62,929 nucleotides of DNA, from contig JACPTI010000103.1 of assembly GCA_016192845.1 (NCBI GenBank), positions 1 to 62,929 on the forward strand. The letters are read 5' to 3'. This DNA is from Acidobacteriota bacterium (GTDB taxonomy: Bacteria > Acidobacteriota > Vicinamibacteria > Vicinamibacterales > UBA2999). Below the pieces are notes generated by a model, which was not told the origin of the DNA, did no database searches, and saw only the letters and a program-made list of their open reading frames with translations. Shown piece by piece: positions 7,507 through 16,912 of this stretch (its first letter is position 1; each line of letters begins with the position of its first letter). Made by a program: the position numbers and the translations under genes.

Positions 7507-8691
7507 TCAGGTCCTAACCTTGAGTCCACTGAGAGCGTCGGGTCCTATTGCTGCGGGTACCGTGAAGTGGAAGGTGCTGCCCGTACCCACCTCGCTCTCT
7601 ACTCCGATCTGTCCGCCGTGTGCCTCGACGATCCCTCGGGCGATGGTCAAGCCGAGCCCGGTGCCGCCGTCTGGTCTGAGCCGCGGCGGGCATGCGAAAC
7701 GATCGAAGAGATGGGCGTGTTCGTCCGGAGGAATACCCGGCCCGGTATCGGCCACCGACACACGAACGGCGGCTCCTTCCCGGGTCGCCTTCAGCGTGAC
7801 TCGTCCACCCCTCGGCGTGAACTTGATCGCATTGGAGAGGAGGTTCGAGAAGACTCGACTCAGTCGGTCGCGGTCTGCGAGCACCGGCGGCAGGTCTTCG
7901 GAGATCTCGACCTGAAACGCGAGCCCCCGGTACTGGAAAGTGGACTCGAGCAGTTCCGTGGCCTCTCGGATCAGCGGGGCCAGATCGCAAGACTGGCGCC
8001 GAACCACCAAGCGCCCCGCTTCGATGCTCGCCACGTCCAGGAGATCCCGAATGAGACGGTTCATCCGTTCTGCTTCCCGCTCGATCGCCGAGATCACCTT
8101 TTGGGCCTCCGGGTCCGCGACGTTCCTCAGTACCGCCGCCGAGGCCAGCGCGATGCCGGCCAGGGGACTCTGAAGGTCGTGCGCGACCGCGCCCAGCACC
8201 TCATCCCGTTGCCTCGTGGCTTTGCGAGCGCGTTCGAATGCCGCCTCCGCCTCCGCTCGTGCCTCTCGTTCGCGCGCCAGGAGTTGCCGGCGCACCTCTT
8301 CCAACCGCTTCCGCTCGATGGAATACCGGACCACCCGCGCGAGCAGCGGGCCGCTCACCTCGGCCTTCACCAGATATTCCTGGGCACCGGACCGGACGGC
8401 CTCGACGGCGAGATTCTGGTCGTCCAGACCGGTCAGGACGATGAGCGGGGTGAAGGGGGCCGCCGCCTGGGCTCGGGCGACGCTCCCCATGCCATGTCCG
8501 TCCGGTAGCGAGAGGTCGAGCAGCACTGCGTCGAACGTCGCATTCGCCAGGACAGTCTCGGCTTTGCCGAGGCGTTCCACCCACACGAAATCGAAGGAGG
8601 GGGACTTCAGCTCCCCCAGTAACTCCTGGAGAAACCTCGCATCGGCGGGGTTGTCCTCGACCAGGAGCAGGCGGATGGGACGTGTCGCCAT
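7507..8691 (-). CDS. Hybrid receiver-histidine kinase
   Basis: This 394-aa cytoplasmic protein begins with a receiver domain (LLLVEDNPADARF at about 6-18; phospho-acceptor in AVLLDLSLPDG; ending LVKAEVSG). A coiled linker (RKRLEEVRRQLLAREREARAEAE) follows, then a HisKA dimerisation helix with phospho-acceptor His in AVAHDLQSPLAG and an HATPase domain with the N-box LLSNAIKFTP and G-boxes DTGPGIPP and GGTGLGLTIA. No membrane segment is seen. A receiver at the N-terminus suggests that it takes a phosphoryl group from another kinase, probably one of its neighbours. The start 8691 places the receiver directly at the N-terminus, nine bases after the upstream gene. Confidence 0.88.
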   Translation of the reverse strand: MATRPIRLLLVEDNPADARFLQELLGELKSPSFDFVWVERLGKAETVLANATFDAVLLDLSLPDGHGMGSVARAQAAAPFTPLIVLTGLDDQNLAVEAVRSGAQEYLVKAEVSGPLLARVVRYSIERKRLEEVRRQLLAREREARAEAEAAFERARKATRQRDEVLGAVAHDLQSPLAGIALASAAVLRNVADPEAQKVISAIEREAERMNRLIRDLLDVASIEAGRLVVRRQSCDLAPLIREATELLESTFQYRGLAFQVEISEDLPPVLADRDRLSRVFSNLLSNAIKFTPRGGRVTLKATREGAAVRVSVADTGPGIPPDEHAHLFDRFACPPRLRPDGGTGLGLTIARGIVEAHGGQIGVESEVGTGSTFHFTVPAAIGPDALSGLKVRT

Positions 8692-8699
8692 GGGTGTCG

Positions 8700-9152
8700 T
8701 CACTCGGGCGGGAGTTTCACGATGGCGAGCCAGAAGTCCTCGATGGACTTCACCACATGGACGAACTGATCCAGATCCACCGGCTTGGTGACGTAGCAGT
8801 TCACGTGCAGGTCGTACGCCCTGACGATATCTTGCTCGGCCTGCGAGGTCGTCAGGACGACGACGGGGATTCGCTTGAGGGCGGGGTCGGACTTGATCTC
8901 CGCCAGCACTTCCCGGCCGTCCTTCCGCGGGAGGTTCAAATCGAGGAGGATCAGGTCGGGCCGTGCAACGGACGCATATGCCCCCTCCTTGCGGAGATAA
9001 GTCAAGGCTTCCACCCCGTCCCACGCCACGTTCAAAGTATTTCTGACTTTGGCCTCCCTGAGCGCCTCCTGCGTCAGCCTGACGTCCCCGGGATTGTCCT
9101 CCACGAGAAGGATCTCGATGGCTCTGGCGTCCCCCTGAACTCGGTTCATCAT
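8700..9152 (-). CDS. Single-domain response regulator (Rcp1/CheY-like)
   Basis: This 150-aa protein is a lone receiver domain. It has the acidic pair in [13 protein letters not shown], the phospho-acceptor Asp in [13 protein letters not shown], the Thr in [10 protein letters not shown] and the Lys in [12 protein letters not shown]. The long insert around [12 protein letters not shown] is typical of the Rcp1 group paired with phytochrome-type kinases. It has no output domain and probably relays phosphate between the kinase upstream (its stop overlaps this start codon) and the hybrid kinase downstream. Confidence 0.88.
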   Translation of the reverse strand: MMNRVQGDARAIEILLVEDNPGDVRLTQEALREAKVRNTLNVAWDGVEALTYLRKEGAYASVARPDLILLDLNLPRKDGREVLAEIKSDPALKRIPVVVLTTSQAEQDIVRAYDLHVNCYVTKPVDLDQFVHVVKSIEDFWLAIVKLPPE

Positions 9153-11029
9153 CAGCTCCCGTCCGGAATGGTGAAGTGAAGCGTCGATCCGCGGCCCGGC
9201 TCCGACTCGGCCCAGATCCGCCCTCCGTGCCGCTCGACGATCTTCTTGGCAATGGCAAGCCCGATCCCCGTGCCTGGATAATCCCGGAGCGTATGCAGTC
9301 GCTGGAAGATCAGGAAGATGCGCTCCAAGTACTCCCGCTCCATCCCAATCCCGTTGTCACGGACCGAAATCACCCATTCGCGTTGCGCCTCGTCCCGTGC
9401 CGCCGAGATGTGGATTCGAGGCTGGTCCTCGCGCCGGAATTTCAGGGCGTTCCCGATGAGGTTCTGAAAGAGCTCTCTGAGCTGAACCTCATCCCCCCGC
9501 ACCGTGGGGAGGTCGTCACAGCTTACCGCGGCGTTGTTCTCCTTAACGGCCACGCTGAGGTTGTCGAGCGTACGGTCCACCACCACTTGTAGATCCGTCG
9601 GCTTGAAATCGGGCTCCTGCCGGCCGACTCGAGAATAGGCGAGCAGGTCGTTGATGAGCTCCCGCATCCGGGCCACGCCCTCCACGGCATACCCGATGAA
9701 CTCGTCGGCGTCCTGATCCAGCTTCCCTCGGTAGCGACGGCCGAGGAGCTGCGTGTAGCTGGTGACCATCCGGAGCGGCTCCTGGAGATCGTGCGACGCG
9801 ACGTAGGCGAACTGCTCGAGCTCGGCGTTCGATCGCTCCAGCTCTTTTGCGTACTTGGCGAACTTTGCTTCGGAGGACGCCAGCCGCTCCAGCAGCCCCT
9901 CTAGTCGTTCGGCGTAGCGATTGAACGCCCGGGCGATGGAGACGAGCTCGGAGGGACCTCGTTCGTCCAGGCGCGCGGCTCCGGTCCCGCCATGCTCACC
10001 GATCTGCTCGAGCGCCTGCTGGAGCCGGCCCAGTGACCGGCGGATGGACCGGGCCAAATGTGAGGCTCCCGCGAGTGTGAGCAGCGCGATGGTGAAGCCG
10101 GCCAGGCCGAAGGTGGTGCGTTCCGTGCGCGCCAGGGCCGACAGTCCGGCGGCCGCCTCCTCCAGATCCGCGAGCGCGCGATGTTCCAGCTCCCGGAGAC
10201 GGTCGATTCGTGCGGTCTGCGCCTCGAACCACTGCTCGGGGCCGAGGCCCGGGACGCCGGGTCCCTCGCGGAGCGCGCGCTCGCGCATGTCGCGGGCGCG
10301 GGCCACGGCCGGATGATCCGCTTCCCGCGCGAGGATGTCGCGGGCCTGGGTTTCCGCTACCGCGGCCAGCTCGGTCCATATGGTGTCCTGGCGCGCCACC
10401 ATGGAAACCAGGGAATCGCGTTGTCCCGGGAGGAACTCACCCGATGTGAGGGCGGCAACCAGGATCGCCCGCTCCAATCCTGCAGCCTCCTTCGTTCGAA
10501 GGATGGCAGTGTAAGCCGCGCCGTAAGGCGCCACGCGCGAGTCTGTCACTTGATGAGCCGCTACCCGGACGACATCCAGGAGGGCCGCGTTCACGCGTGT
10601 ATACGAGGTAGTGGCCTCCGGGCTGGGGAGCGTCCGTTCGTCCACGGCCAGACGAATCGCCGAGACGGAGTCGAGCGCAGCAAGGGCCACTCGGCTCGGT
10701 TCCGCCAGCGGGCTTCCCTCGCGCGCGGCCGCGATGGGCGCAAAGTGAGACCGGAGCTCGGCCACGCGCTCATCGACCGTACGCCGTGCCTCGAGGAGGG
10801 CCGGGGTGGCTTCCCCGTCGAACCGTTCCAGCCACGTGGCTGTCCGTCCACGCTCCAACTGTATGGCGTGGATCGACTCACCCCCCGCCGCCAGGAGCCC
10901 GACCCACTCCATGGCCCGCGACGCCTGTTCCAATGTGCCCGATCGCTCCCTCCAGCCCCAAGTTACGAAGAACGCGAGCCCGGCGAGTGGGAGGACGACG
11001 AGCGCGTAGGTCCTGGCCCTGATGCTCAT
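9152..11029 (-). CDS. Membrane sensor kinase with NIT (nitrate/nitrite-sensing) periplasmic domain
   Basis: This 625-aa kinase has a first helix at about 8-25, a large helical extracytoplasmic region (about 30-300) with the NIT-domain pattern [15 protein letters not shown], a second helix at about 302-322, HAMP ([14 protein letters not shown]...[10 protein letters not shown]), a coiled coil, HisKA with phospho-acceptor His in [13 protein letters not shown], and HATPase with [14 protein letters not shown] and [15 protein letters not shown] domains are known or proposed to sense nitrate and nitrite. The position in front of nirS makes nitrite the likely ligand, which is inference. The kinase core belongs to the group that works with Rcp1-type receivers, matching the overlapping next gene. 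Confidence 0.85.
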   Translation of the reverse strand: MSIRARTYALVVLPLAGLAFFVTWGWRERSGTLEQASRAMEWVGLLAAGGESIHAIQLERGRTATWLERFDGEATPALLEARRTVDERVAELRSHFAPIAAAREGSPLAEPSRVALAALDSVSAIRLAVDERTLPSPEATTSYTRVNAALLDVVRVAAHQVTDSRVAPYGAAYTAILRTKEAAGLERAILVAALTSGEFLPGQRDSLVSMVARQDTIWTELAAVAETQARDILAREADHPAVARARDMRERALREGPGVPGLGPEQWFEAQTARIDRLRELEHRALADLEEAAAGLSALARTERTTFGLAGFTIALLTLAGASHLARSIRRSLGRLQQALEQIGEHGGTGAARLDERGPSELVSIARAFNRYAERLEGLLERLASSEAKFAKYAKELERSNAELEQFAYVASHDLQEPLRMVTSYTQLLGRRYRGKLDQDADEFIGYAVEGVARMRELINDLLAYSRVGRQEPDFKPTDLQVVVDRTLDNLSVAVKENNAAVSCDDLPTVRGDEVQLRELFQNLIGNALKFRREDQPRIHISAARDEAQREWVISVRDNGIGMEREYLERIFLIFQRLHTLRDYPGTGIGLAIAKKIVERHGGRIWAESEPGRGSTLHFTIPDGS

Positions 11030-11056
11030 GGGTACGCAAGGCCGTTGCTGAGACTC

Positions 11057-12520
11057 TCACTCGGTACCGGACAACGGGTCGCGCGGTCCTTCAGAGAGCA
11101 TCGCCGGTTGCTCGTTGCGTCCCTCTTCGGCGTCGCCGTCGGCGTCGATTTCGCCCTCGGCGGCGAGCCCGAGCCGCTTGAGGATCCGGTGGAGCGCGGC
11201 GCGCGTCATGTCGGCCTTGCGCGCCGCGGCGCTGATGTTGCCTTCGGCCTCGTGCATGAGGTGCTCGACGTAGCGGCGCTGGAACCGCTCGATGGCCGAC
11301 CGCTTCGCTTCTTCGTACGGAACCGACTCCGCGCCCTCGGGCTGCCAGTCGAGGTCGTCGTCTTCTAGCGTGATATCGGCGGGGCTGACCTCCTCACCGC
11401 GCGCCATCAACGCCGCGCGCTCGACGACGTTCTGGAGCTCCCGGACGTTGCCGGGCCAGTCGTGCGAGATAAGGAGCCGCAGGGCGCCGGGTGCCAGCCG
11501 CTTGGCGACCTTTTCCGGCGACGTCAGGCGCTCGAGGAACACCTCCGCGAGCAGCGGGATGTCCTCGATCCGCTGGCGCAGCGGCGGCACGGCGATCCGC
11601 ATGACCGAGAGCCGATAGTAGAGGTCTCGTCGCAGCCTGTTCTCGCGGAGCAGGCGCCGGGCATCCTCGTTGGTCGTGGCAATCACGCGAACATCGACCT
11701 GGACGGGGGTCGCCGAGCCGAGCGGCAGGATCTCTCGTTCTTGGAGCGCGCGCAGGAGCTTGCCCTGAAGCCCGATCGGCATCGACGCGACCTCGTCGAT
11801 GAGCAGCGTCCCTCCGTCGGCCTCGAGGAAGAGTCCCTTGCGATCCCGGTCGGCGCCCGTGTACGCCCCTTTCTTGCAGCCAAAGAGCTCCGCTTCGGCG
11901 AGCGTCTCGGGCACCGCTGCCGCGTTGAACGCGACGAAGAGACGGTTCGCCCTCGGGCTCTCGGCATGGATCGCCCGCGCCACGAGCTCCTTGCCCGTGC
12001 CGCTCTCGCCGCAAATGAGGACGGTGGCGTTGGTCGGAGCCACGCGCCGAATCGCTTCGATGACGGGTTGCATGTGGCGGTCGCGGCTGTAGATTCCGTG
12101 AAAATCGTAGGTGCCGCGGAGCTCCGCCCGCAGACGGGCGATCTCCTGTCGATCCTGAATCTCGTTGAGCGCCCGCTTGGTGACCACCAGCAGTTCGTCG
12201 TTGTTGAACGGCTTGGTGAGATAGTCGAACGCACCGCGCCTCATCGCGTCGACGGCCGAGTCGATCGTGCCGTAGCCCGTGAACAGGATGACGTGAGCCT
12301 GAGGCCACCGCTCGCGCACGCAGTCGAGCAGCGACAGGCCATCGCGGCCCGGCATGCGGATGTCGGAGAGCACCACGTCCGCCGGGTCCCGCTCGAGCAG
12401 CTCGAGCGCCTCTTCGGCCGAGTGGGCGATGGCAATCTCGGCCGGCAGCTTGCTCAACACCAGCGCGACGCCGCGGGCCAGGTCACGCTTGTCATCGACG
12501 ACGAGGATACGCGCGCTCAT
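11057..12520 (-). CDS. NtrC-family sigma-54-dependent response regulator
   Basis: This 487-aa protein has a receiver domain (ILVVDDKRD; phospho-acceptor in VVLSDIRMPG; YLTKPF), an AAA+ domain with Walker A GESGTGKE, Walker B GGTLLIDEV and the sigma-54 contact loop as GAYTGA (usual GAFTGA; Tyr is an accepted variant), and a Fis-type HTH (GNISAAARKADMTRAALHRI). It activates sigma-54 promoters on phosphorylation. Its start overlaps the partner kinase gene by four bases. An acidic tail of about 35 residues after the HTH is unusual. Two good -24/-12 sites in this window (6380-6396 and 17324-17340) are candidate targets. Confidence 0.92.
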   Translation of the reverse strand: MSARILVVDDKRDLARGVALVLSKLPAEIAIAHSAEEALELLERDPADVVLSDIRMPGRDGLSLLDCVRERWPQAHVILFTGYGTIDSAVDAMRRGAFDYLTKPFNNDELLVVTKRALNEIQDRQEIARLRAELRGTYDFHGIYSRDRHMQPVIEAIRRVAPTNATVLICGESGTGKELVARAIHAESPRANRLFVAFNAAAVPETLAEAELFGCKKGAYTGADRDRKGLFLEADGGTLLIDEVASMPIGLQGKLLRALQEREILPLGSATPVQVDVRVIATTNEDARRLLRENRLRRDLYYRLSVMRIAVPPLRQRIEDIPLLAEVFLERLTSPEKVAKRLAPGALRLLISHDWPGNVRELQNVVERAALMARGEEVSPADITLEDDDLDWQPEGAESVPYEEAKRSAIERFQRRYVEHLMHEAEGNISAAARKADMTRAALHRILKRLGLAAEGEIDADGDAEEGRNEQPAMLSEGPRDPLSGTE

Positions 12521-14418
12521 GACGACGATACCTCCGCAACATCCGCGCTGGCGTCGCTTGGGTCGAAGGCCGGGAGCACGACGGTGAACGTGCTGCCTCG
12601 CCCCGGGGCGCTCTCGACCGCGAGCACGCCGCCGTGGGCAGCGACGAGATCGCGCGCCACGGTGAGGCCGAGGCCCGTGCCCTCGGGTTTCGTCGTGTGA
12701 AACGCGGTGAAGATCCGCTCCTGCTCCGCGGGCGGAATGCCGACGCCCGTGTCCACGACGTCGATGCGCAGCCGGCCCTCTTCCGTTCGCCCGAGGCAGA
12801 ACGACAGCGTTCCTCCGTCAGGCATCGCCTCGATGGCGTTCAGTCCCAGGTTCACGAGCACCTGCCGGAGCTGGTCCGGGTCGCCGTACACGCGGGCGCC
12901 GGCCTCGGTGACCTCTTCGCGCTCGAGCGTCACCCGGGAGGCTTCCGCCTGCGGCATCAGCGTCCGTTCCGCATCGGCGACGATTTCCACGAGCGAGACC
13001 TGCCGTCGCTCGGGCGGCCGCTGCCGCCCGTATTCGAGCAGATCGCGCACGATCTTCTTGCACAACTTGGCGTTCCGGAGGACCGTGCCGAGATGCTCGT
13101 GCAGCGGGTCCTGCGGTTGCACGCCGTCGAGCGCATGTTGCGCGAAGAGTGCGATGGCGCCCAGCGGGTTGTTGAGCTCGTGGGCGAGCGCTGCGGCGAG
13201 CTTGCCCACGACAGCCATTCGTTCCTCCTGCATGCGCCATCGCTGCGTTTCCAGACGCTCGGTCACGTCACGCGCCTCCATGACGACGCCCAGGATCTCG
13301 CCGCGCTCGTCGTCTACGCGGGCGTAGCTCCCCTCGTAGAAGCGCCCGTCGGCTTCGAAGACCGGATGCACCTCCGCCGTGCCGGGCGCCGACGCGGCGT
13401 TCAGAAGGTCGTGCCATGGCTCGGGCAGGCCGGCCGCGTGCCGGTCGCCGTTGGGCGGCGCGGCCTCGGGCCAGAAGCGCTGCGCCGCCCGGTTCCGCAG
13501 TTCGACGGTGCCGGCAGGCCTGACGTAGACGACCGCATCAGCCATGCAGTCGATGATGGCCTGGAGCTTCTCGCGTTCTTCGAAGACCTGAGACCTGGCG
13601 GCGGCGAGGCGTTCGCGGTCGGCGTGAAGCACCCGCACGAGGCTGGCGACAATCAGACCGCATACCACGACCATCACAGCAATCGCTGTACCGGTGGCCG
13701 CCTGCAGCATCCAGTCGGCCGGCGGCGCGACGCAGGCGCCGTCGCCGTCCAGCACGCACCGTGGCGGGAGCCACCCGGTGACTTCGGCCACGCCGAGCGC
13801 CAGGACGAAAAGCGCGATACCGACGGCGGCGCGCCGCGGCCACGGCGGATCGAGCACGACGGCGGCAATGGCGGCGTGGAAGACGAAGAAGCCCGCAAAC
13901 GGGTTCGAGAGCCCTCCAGCGTGGTGGACCAGCCAGGCGAGGATCGCGACGTCGACGGCCACCTGGCCTACCAGCGCGTTCTGAGTACCAATACGCCGTG
14001 TTCCATACACGCTCAGGACCGTGTTGAACACGAAGAGGAGCGCGACGCCGGCCCACAGGTACGGGGCCGAACCGGCCTCGACACGGGGGCCATACCTTGT
14101 CGCAAATGCCACCACGGCGACCGAAACCAGCACGGCCACCCACCTGAGGCCCAGGAGCCACCCTGCGAGCGCTTCCCGGAGCGAGGCGGCCGCGCTCTCC
14201 GGGCGTGCCGGGGTCTCGAGGCCTCGATCCAGCGATGGGAGCACACGTCCGAAGAGGTAGAGGCCGGCGGCAACGCCGCCCGCGAGGGCGGCCGTGAGGT
14301 CGCGGCCAATGTGGGCGAGGCGGCGTGTCTCGAGAGGGTAGTGCCAGAGCCAGAGGCCCTCGATGACCCCGTAGGGCGCCGTGTTGACCGATTCGCTGCC
14401 TGTTCCTTGTTCGCTCAT
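12517..14418 (-). CDS. NtrB-like PAS histidine kinase with membrane N-terminus
   Basis: This 633-aa protein has about six hydrophobic segments in residues 40-250, a PAS domain (IIDCMADAVVYVRPAG to VMEARDVTERLE), HisKA with the phospho-acceptor His in ALAHELNNPLGAI, and HATPase with NLGLNAIEAM, DTGVGIPP and GTGLGLTVARDL. LAHELNNPL is typical of NtrB/AtoS-like kinases that pair with NtrC-type regulators, and the next gene is exactly that. The periplasmic loop contains RCVLDGDGACVAPP with two Cys, a possible sensing or disulfide site. An AGAGG lies eight bases before the ATG. The signal sensed is unknown; nitrite or redox state is suggested by context. Confidence 0.9.
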   Translation of the reverse strand: MSEQGTGSESVNTAPYGVIEGLWLWHYPLETRRLAHIGRDLTAALAGGVAAGLYLFGRVLPSLDRGLETPARPESAAASLREALAGWLLGLRWVAVLVSVAVVAFATRYGPRVEAGSAPYLWAGVALLFVFNTVLSVYGTRRIGTQNALVGQVAVDVAILAWLVHHAGGLSNPFAGFFVFHAAIAAVVLDPPWPRRAAVGIALFVLALGVAEVTGWLPPRCVLDGDGACVAPPADWMLQAATGTAIAVMVVVCGLIVASLVRVLHADRERLAAARSQVFEEREKLQAIIDCMADAVVYVRPAGTVELRNRAAQRFWPEAAPPNGDRHAAGLPEPWHDLLNAASAPGTAEVHPVFEADGRFYEGSYARVDDERGEILGVVMEARDVTERLETQRWRMQEERMAVVGKLAAALAHELNNPLGAIALFAQHALDGVQPQDPLHEHLGTVLRNAKLCKKIVRDLLEYGRQRPPERRQVSLVEIVADAERTLMPQAEASRVTLEREEVTEAGARVYGDPDQLRQVLVNLGLNAIEAMPDGGTLSFCLGRTEEGRLRIDVVDTGVGIPPAEQERIFTAFHTTKPEGTGLGLTVARDLVAAHGGVLAVESAPGRGSTFTVVLPAFDPSDASADVAEVSSS

Positions 14419-14501
14419 CCTCCGCGCCTCTCGCCCCTCCAGCCGCCTTCACGCCCCGCCCCGTGATGGCGGCGCCGATTCGACGCGTAAGTGGAACAGT
14501 A

Positions 14502-14518
14502 CGCAGATTGCAGGCCAG
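14502..14518 (-). promoter_or_regulatory. Possible sigma-54 promoter for the NtrB/NtrC genes
   Basis: On the minus strand the site reads CTGGCCTGCAATCTGCG, with correct GG-N10-GC spacing but weaker matches than the nirS site (CTGC for TTGC). Transcription would begin near 14491, about 73 bases before the ntrB-like start. If real, the two-component pair would autoactivate. Confidence 0.3.
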
Positions 14519-14587
14519 AACGATGACCTCGACTTTGGCCCCCGTCCTCCGGCTTCGGGGGGCCTGACGCCGGGAACCGCTGTCGGA

Positions 14588-14662
14588 ATAGGCCGCGGCC
14601 TATGGGGAATAGTTCACGGTTGCCGGAGCCGCGGCGCCCGGACGCGCGCGCCCGGGCGCCGC
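14588..14662. promoter_or_regulatory. Palindrome and GC-rich hairpin in the divergent intergenic region
   Basis: The 409-base gap between divergent genes holds a perfect 16-bp palindrome, ATAGGCCGCGGCCTAT (14588-14603), and a hairpin with perfect 11-bp arms GCGGCGCCCGG / CCGGGCGCCGC (14631-14641 and 14652-14662). No T-run follows the hairpin. The palindrome could be a regulator site and the hairpin may insulate the two transcripts. I see no gene in the gap. Confidence 0.35.
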
Positions 14663-14827
14663 GTAGACGGCCGCGGTGGTACGGTTGATGCTCAATGTCC
14701 GCGAAACGTCGATGCCGAAGCGCTGGTCACGGGCGGATCCTCGACCGAGCGCACCGGAAAGAACTGAAACGCGCAACCGAAGCGGCGGCTGCGTCGGGTG
14801 AATTTCCCCAGGGGCTGCGAATTGTTC

Positions 14828-15235
14828 ATGACGCCATCTCCTCACCTCTGCGTACTTGTCGTCGAGGACGAGACTCTCATCCGCTGGTCGATTGCCGCGA
14901 CGCTGACCCAGAAGGGACATACCGTCATGGAGGCCGGCAGCGCGGCGGCCGCAGTGGAAACCCTCAGCCAGACCTCTCAGCCGGTCGACGTGGTGCTTCT
15001 GGACGTCCGTCTGCCGGACTCCAGCGACCTGGGCCTGCTGGCGGATATCCGGCGGATCGCGCCTCAGAGCGCGGTGCTGATGATGACCGCGTACGGAACG
15101 CCGGAGCTCACCAAGGGCGCGCTGGCGCTGGGAGCGTGCCGGGTGCTGAACAAGCCGTTCGACATGCACGGGCTCGAGTCGCTCATTCTCGAGGCGCACG
15201 GGGCGCGACTCGACAACCTACCGAGCAGACGCTGA
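14828..15235 (+). CDS. Single-domain response regulator
   Basis: This 135-aa protein is a receiver only: acidic residues in VLVVEDETLIRW, phospho-acceptor Asp in VVLLDVRLPD, Thr in LMMTAYGT and Lys in VLNKPFD. It lacks an output domain. An alternative GTG start ten codons upstream exists, but ATG 14828 starts just before the first strand. It is divergent from the NtrB-like kinase and may be phosphorylated by one of the three kinases nearby. Confidence 0.82.
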   Translation: MTPSPHLCVLVVEDETLIRWSIAATLTQKGHTVMEAGSAAAAVETLSQTSQPVDVVLLDVRLPDSSDLGLLADIRRIAPQSAVLMMTAYGTPELTKGALALGACRVLNKPFDMHGLESLILEAHGARLDNLPSRR

Positions 15236-15257
15236 CGTCGCCTCGCCGGGCTCACTA

Positions 15258-15425
15258 ATGGACGTCGACATCCGGGCATTGCTGGTCGTCGTGGTCTTCA
15301 TCGCCATTTACTTTGCCATTCCTCTTGGCGTGGTGGCGTTATACGTCTCGCGCGTGCGTCGACGAAAATCAAAGGAGCAAATCAGCCCTTCAGGAGGTGG
15401 GGAGAGTAGAGATGGCAGACGCTGA
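15258..15425 (+). CDS. 55-aa single-helix membrane protein
   Basis: The protein begins MDVDIRALLVVVVFIAIYF, with one helix at about residues 7-32 followed by a basic stretch RVRRRKSK and a polar tail. It starts 22 bases after the response regulator and overlaps the next gene by 14 bases, which is typical of a real small gene in an operon. The function is not recognised. It resembles in size and layout the small subunits of respiratory enzymes, but no specific family is evident. Confidence 0.55.
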   Translation: MDVDIRALLVVVVFIAIYFAIPLGVVALYVSRVRRRKSKEQISPSGGGESRDGRR

Positions 15426-15732
15426 AATCTACTGGGAGGGTCAGTCCGGAAAGGAGTACCTGTACTGGATTCACCGGATCGGGACGTTCTTTAACAACGA
15501 CCCCGGGAACTACATTTACGCGAAAGAGGTCGAACCGGGATCGTGGGTCGCGCTCTACATCGGTCACACGGCAAGTCTGCAGAACCAGCTCGCGGACCCT
15601 GAGAAGGACGCGTGCGCGAAACGGAACGGGGCGACGCACGTGCATGTGCACACGACGCGGGCTGGAGAGGCGAGGCGAGCCGCCGAGCAGGCCGACCTCG
15701 TCGCGAAATGGGAGCCGGCCTGCAACGACTGA
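15412..15732 (+). CDS. GIY-YIG-like small protein
   Basis: This 106-aa protein has VALYIGHTASLQNQL in the middle, GATHVHVHTT, and a C-terminal DLVAKWEPACND. These match the order YIG-motif, Arg/His strand and E/D-L....P.CN end of small GIY-YIG-fold proteins. The first motif is degenerate (no clear GIY strand), so nuclease activity is doubtful. The start is fixed by a strong AGGAGGTGGGGAG upstream of ATG 15412. It ends just before a hairpin that separates it from convergent genes. Confidence 0.6.
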   Translation: MADAEIYWEGQSGKEYLYWIHRIGTFFNNDPGNYIYAKEVEPGSWVALYIGHTASLQNQLADPEKDACAKRNGATHVHVHTTRAGEARRAAEQADLVAKWEPACND

Positions 15733-15735
15733 GTG

Positions 15736-15770
15736 GTAGCCGGAGGCCTTTAGGCCTCCGGAGCGGCTCA
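15736..15770. terminator. Hairpin between convergent genes (repeat family R2)
   Basis: GTAGCCGGAGGCC-TTTA-GGCCTCCGGAGCGG forms a strong stem with a 4-base loop between two convergent genes. It could end transcription from both sides. The same GTAG...loop...CGG design appears at 41028, 43599, 44882, 45900 and 55681, so it is also a member of a dispersed repeat family. Confidence 0.6.
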
Positions 15771-15773
15771 GAA

Positions 15774-15878
15774 TTACGTGCCCAAGTAATACCAGGCGAG
15801 AATACCGACCAGCGCGAGGATCATGACGAGTCCCTCTGCGCAGGCGACCAGGATTATGACCTTGCTCCCGCCATCCAT
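15774..15878 (-). CDS. Possible 34-aa membrane peptide
   Basis: The frame encodes MDGGSKVIILVACAEG followed by LVMILALVGILAWYYLGT, essentially one transmembrane helix. It lies 30 bases downstream of the PAS-LuxR gene on the same strand and ends at the R2 hairpin. No ribosome-binding site is evident, so it rests on hydrophobicity and position only. Confidence 0.35.
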   Translation of the reverse strand: MDGGSKVIILVACAEGLVMILALVGILAWYYLGT

Positions 15879-15907
15879 TGGCGGCTGCTGCGGGCCGACG
15901 GTCCGCG

Positions 15908-16828
15908 TCAGCGGGCCTGTCGGCCTCGGCCCTCCGCCGCCGCTTTGGTCTCTTCCTTCGGGGGGTCCTGCTCCCACCCAACCTCGACGTTGACCGCAGG
16001 CTCCATGTGCGCGATCCGGTTCACGCAGGCCACGGCCTCGAGCCGCGTGTGCACCTTGAGCTTGCTGAAGATGTTCTGGATGTGGTTCCTCACCGTGGCC
16101 TTGCTGATGCAGAGCTGGTCGGCGAGCGCCGCCGTGCTCGCGCCCGTCCGCATGATGGTGATGACCTGCAGCTCCCGGTGACTCAGCTGGCTGATCGGGG
16201 CCAGGACCTCCTGGCTCGTCGCCAGTTTGAGTTTCGTCTGAGCCAGCTGCTGGCGGACGAGCAGCTCGATCTGGTGCGCCGCCGTCACGTCGCGAAAGAG
16301 GTGAACGATCGTCGGCGGCCCGTTGTCGCCGGAGGGAACCGCCACGCAACTCACGTCAATCCACAGCGGCTGCCCCGTCTTGGTCTGCGTGGCCATGTCG
16401 AAGTGCTCGACCAGATCGCCGCCGTGCAACAGCGTCTTGATCGGGCACGGCCAGCCACACACGCGGTTTCCGTTGGCGTCGCAGCCGCCGAACACGTCGC
16501 GGCAGCACCGCCCCACGACCTGCTCGGCCGGATAGCCCATGATGGCTTCGGCGGCGTGATTCCAGAAGAGAATCTCCCCCTGCTTTCCGCTCACCCATAC
16601 GCCGTCGGCTGTATTGGCGAAGAGCTTGGCGACCGACGCCAGCTCGCCCTCGGGCGGGATGCCCGCGGGCTTGTCTAGCGAGACCGCGCCCATCGGTTCC
16701 GGCTGCTGCGCGGATTCCCTATCGACAGGGCCCGCGGTCGCGCCGCCCTCGCGAGATCCGCCGTGCTGCCCGCGCCCTTTCCATCGGGGTCGTGCCAAAC
16801 GCTGCGGTCCGCTGCGTGCCTGTGCCAT
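15908..16828 (-). CDS. PAS-LuxR transcription regulator with a Cys-rich PAS domain
   Basis: This 306-aa protein has a disordered N-terminus, a PAS domain (about 60-190; VAKLFANTADGVWVSGKQGE, HLFRDVTAAHQIE) and a LuxR/GerE HTH (about 215-280; LSHRELQVITIMRTGAST to ISKATVRNHIQNIFSKL). Inside the PAS domain, RCCRDVFGGCDANGNR continues to VCGWPCPI, giving five Cys within 24 residues. Clustered Cys in PAS domains bind an Fe-S cluster or act as redox switches in oxygen sensors such as NreB, so an oxygen, NO or redox signal is plausible. The start 16828 is chosen for a GAGG five bases upstream. It has no receiver domain, so it does not depend on a kinase. Confidence 0.82.
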   Translation of the reverse strand: MAQARSGPQRLARPRWKGRGQHGGSREGGATAGPVDRESAQQPEPMGAVSLDKPAGIPPEGELASVAKLFANTADGVWVSGKQGEILFWNHAAEAIMGYPAEQVVGRCCRDVFGGCDANGNRVCGWPCPIKTLLHGGDLVEHFDMATQTKTGQPLWIDVSCVAVPSGDNGPPTIVHLFRDVTAAHQIELLVRQQLAQTKLKLATSQEVLAPISQLSHRELQVITIMRTGASTAALADQLCISKATVRNHIQNIFSKLKVHTRLEAVACVNRIAHMEPAVNVEVGWEQDPPKEETKAAAEGRGRQAR

Positions 16829-16912
16829 CTCGTCCTCTCTGTTTACATGACGCAACCAGAGTCGCTCATGCCGGTACGATCCGTCTCGGATCGGAGGAAC
16901 CCGGCTTGCCGG

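Noticed and set aside
15736..15770. Classical rho-independent terminator
   Set aside because: The stem is strong but no T-run follows; it is kept as a possible terminator only because it lies between convergent genes and is a repeat-family member.
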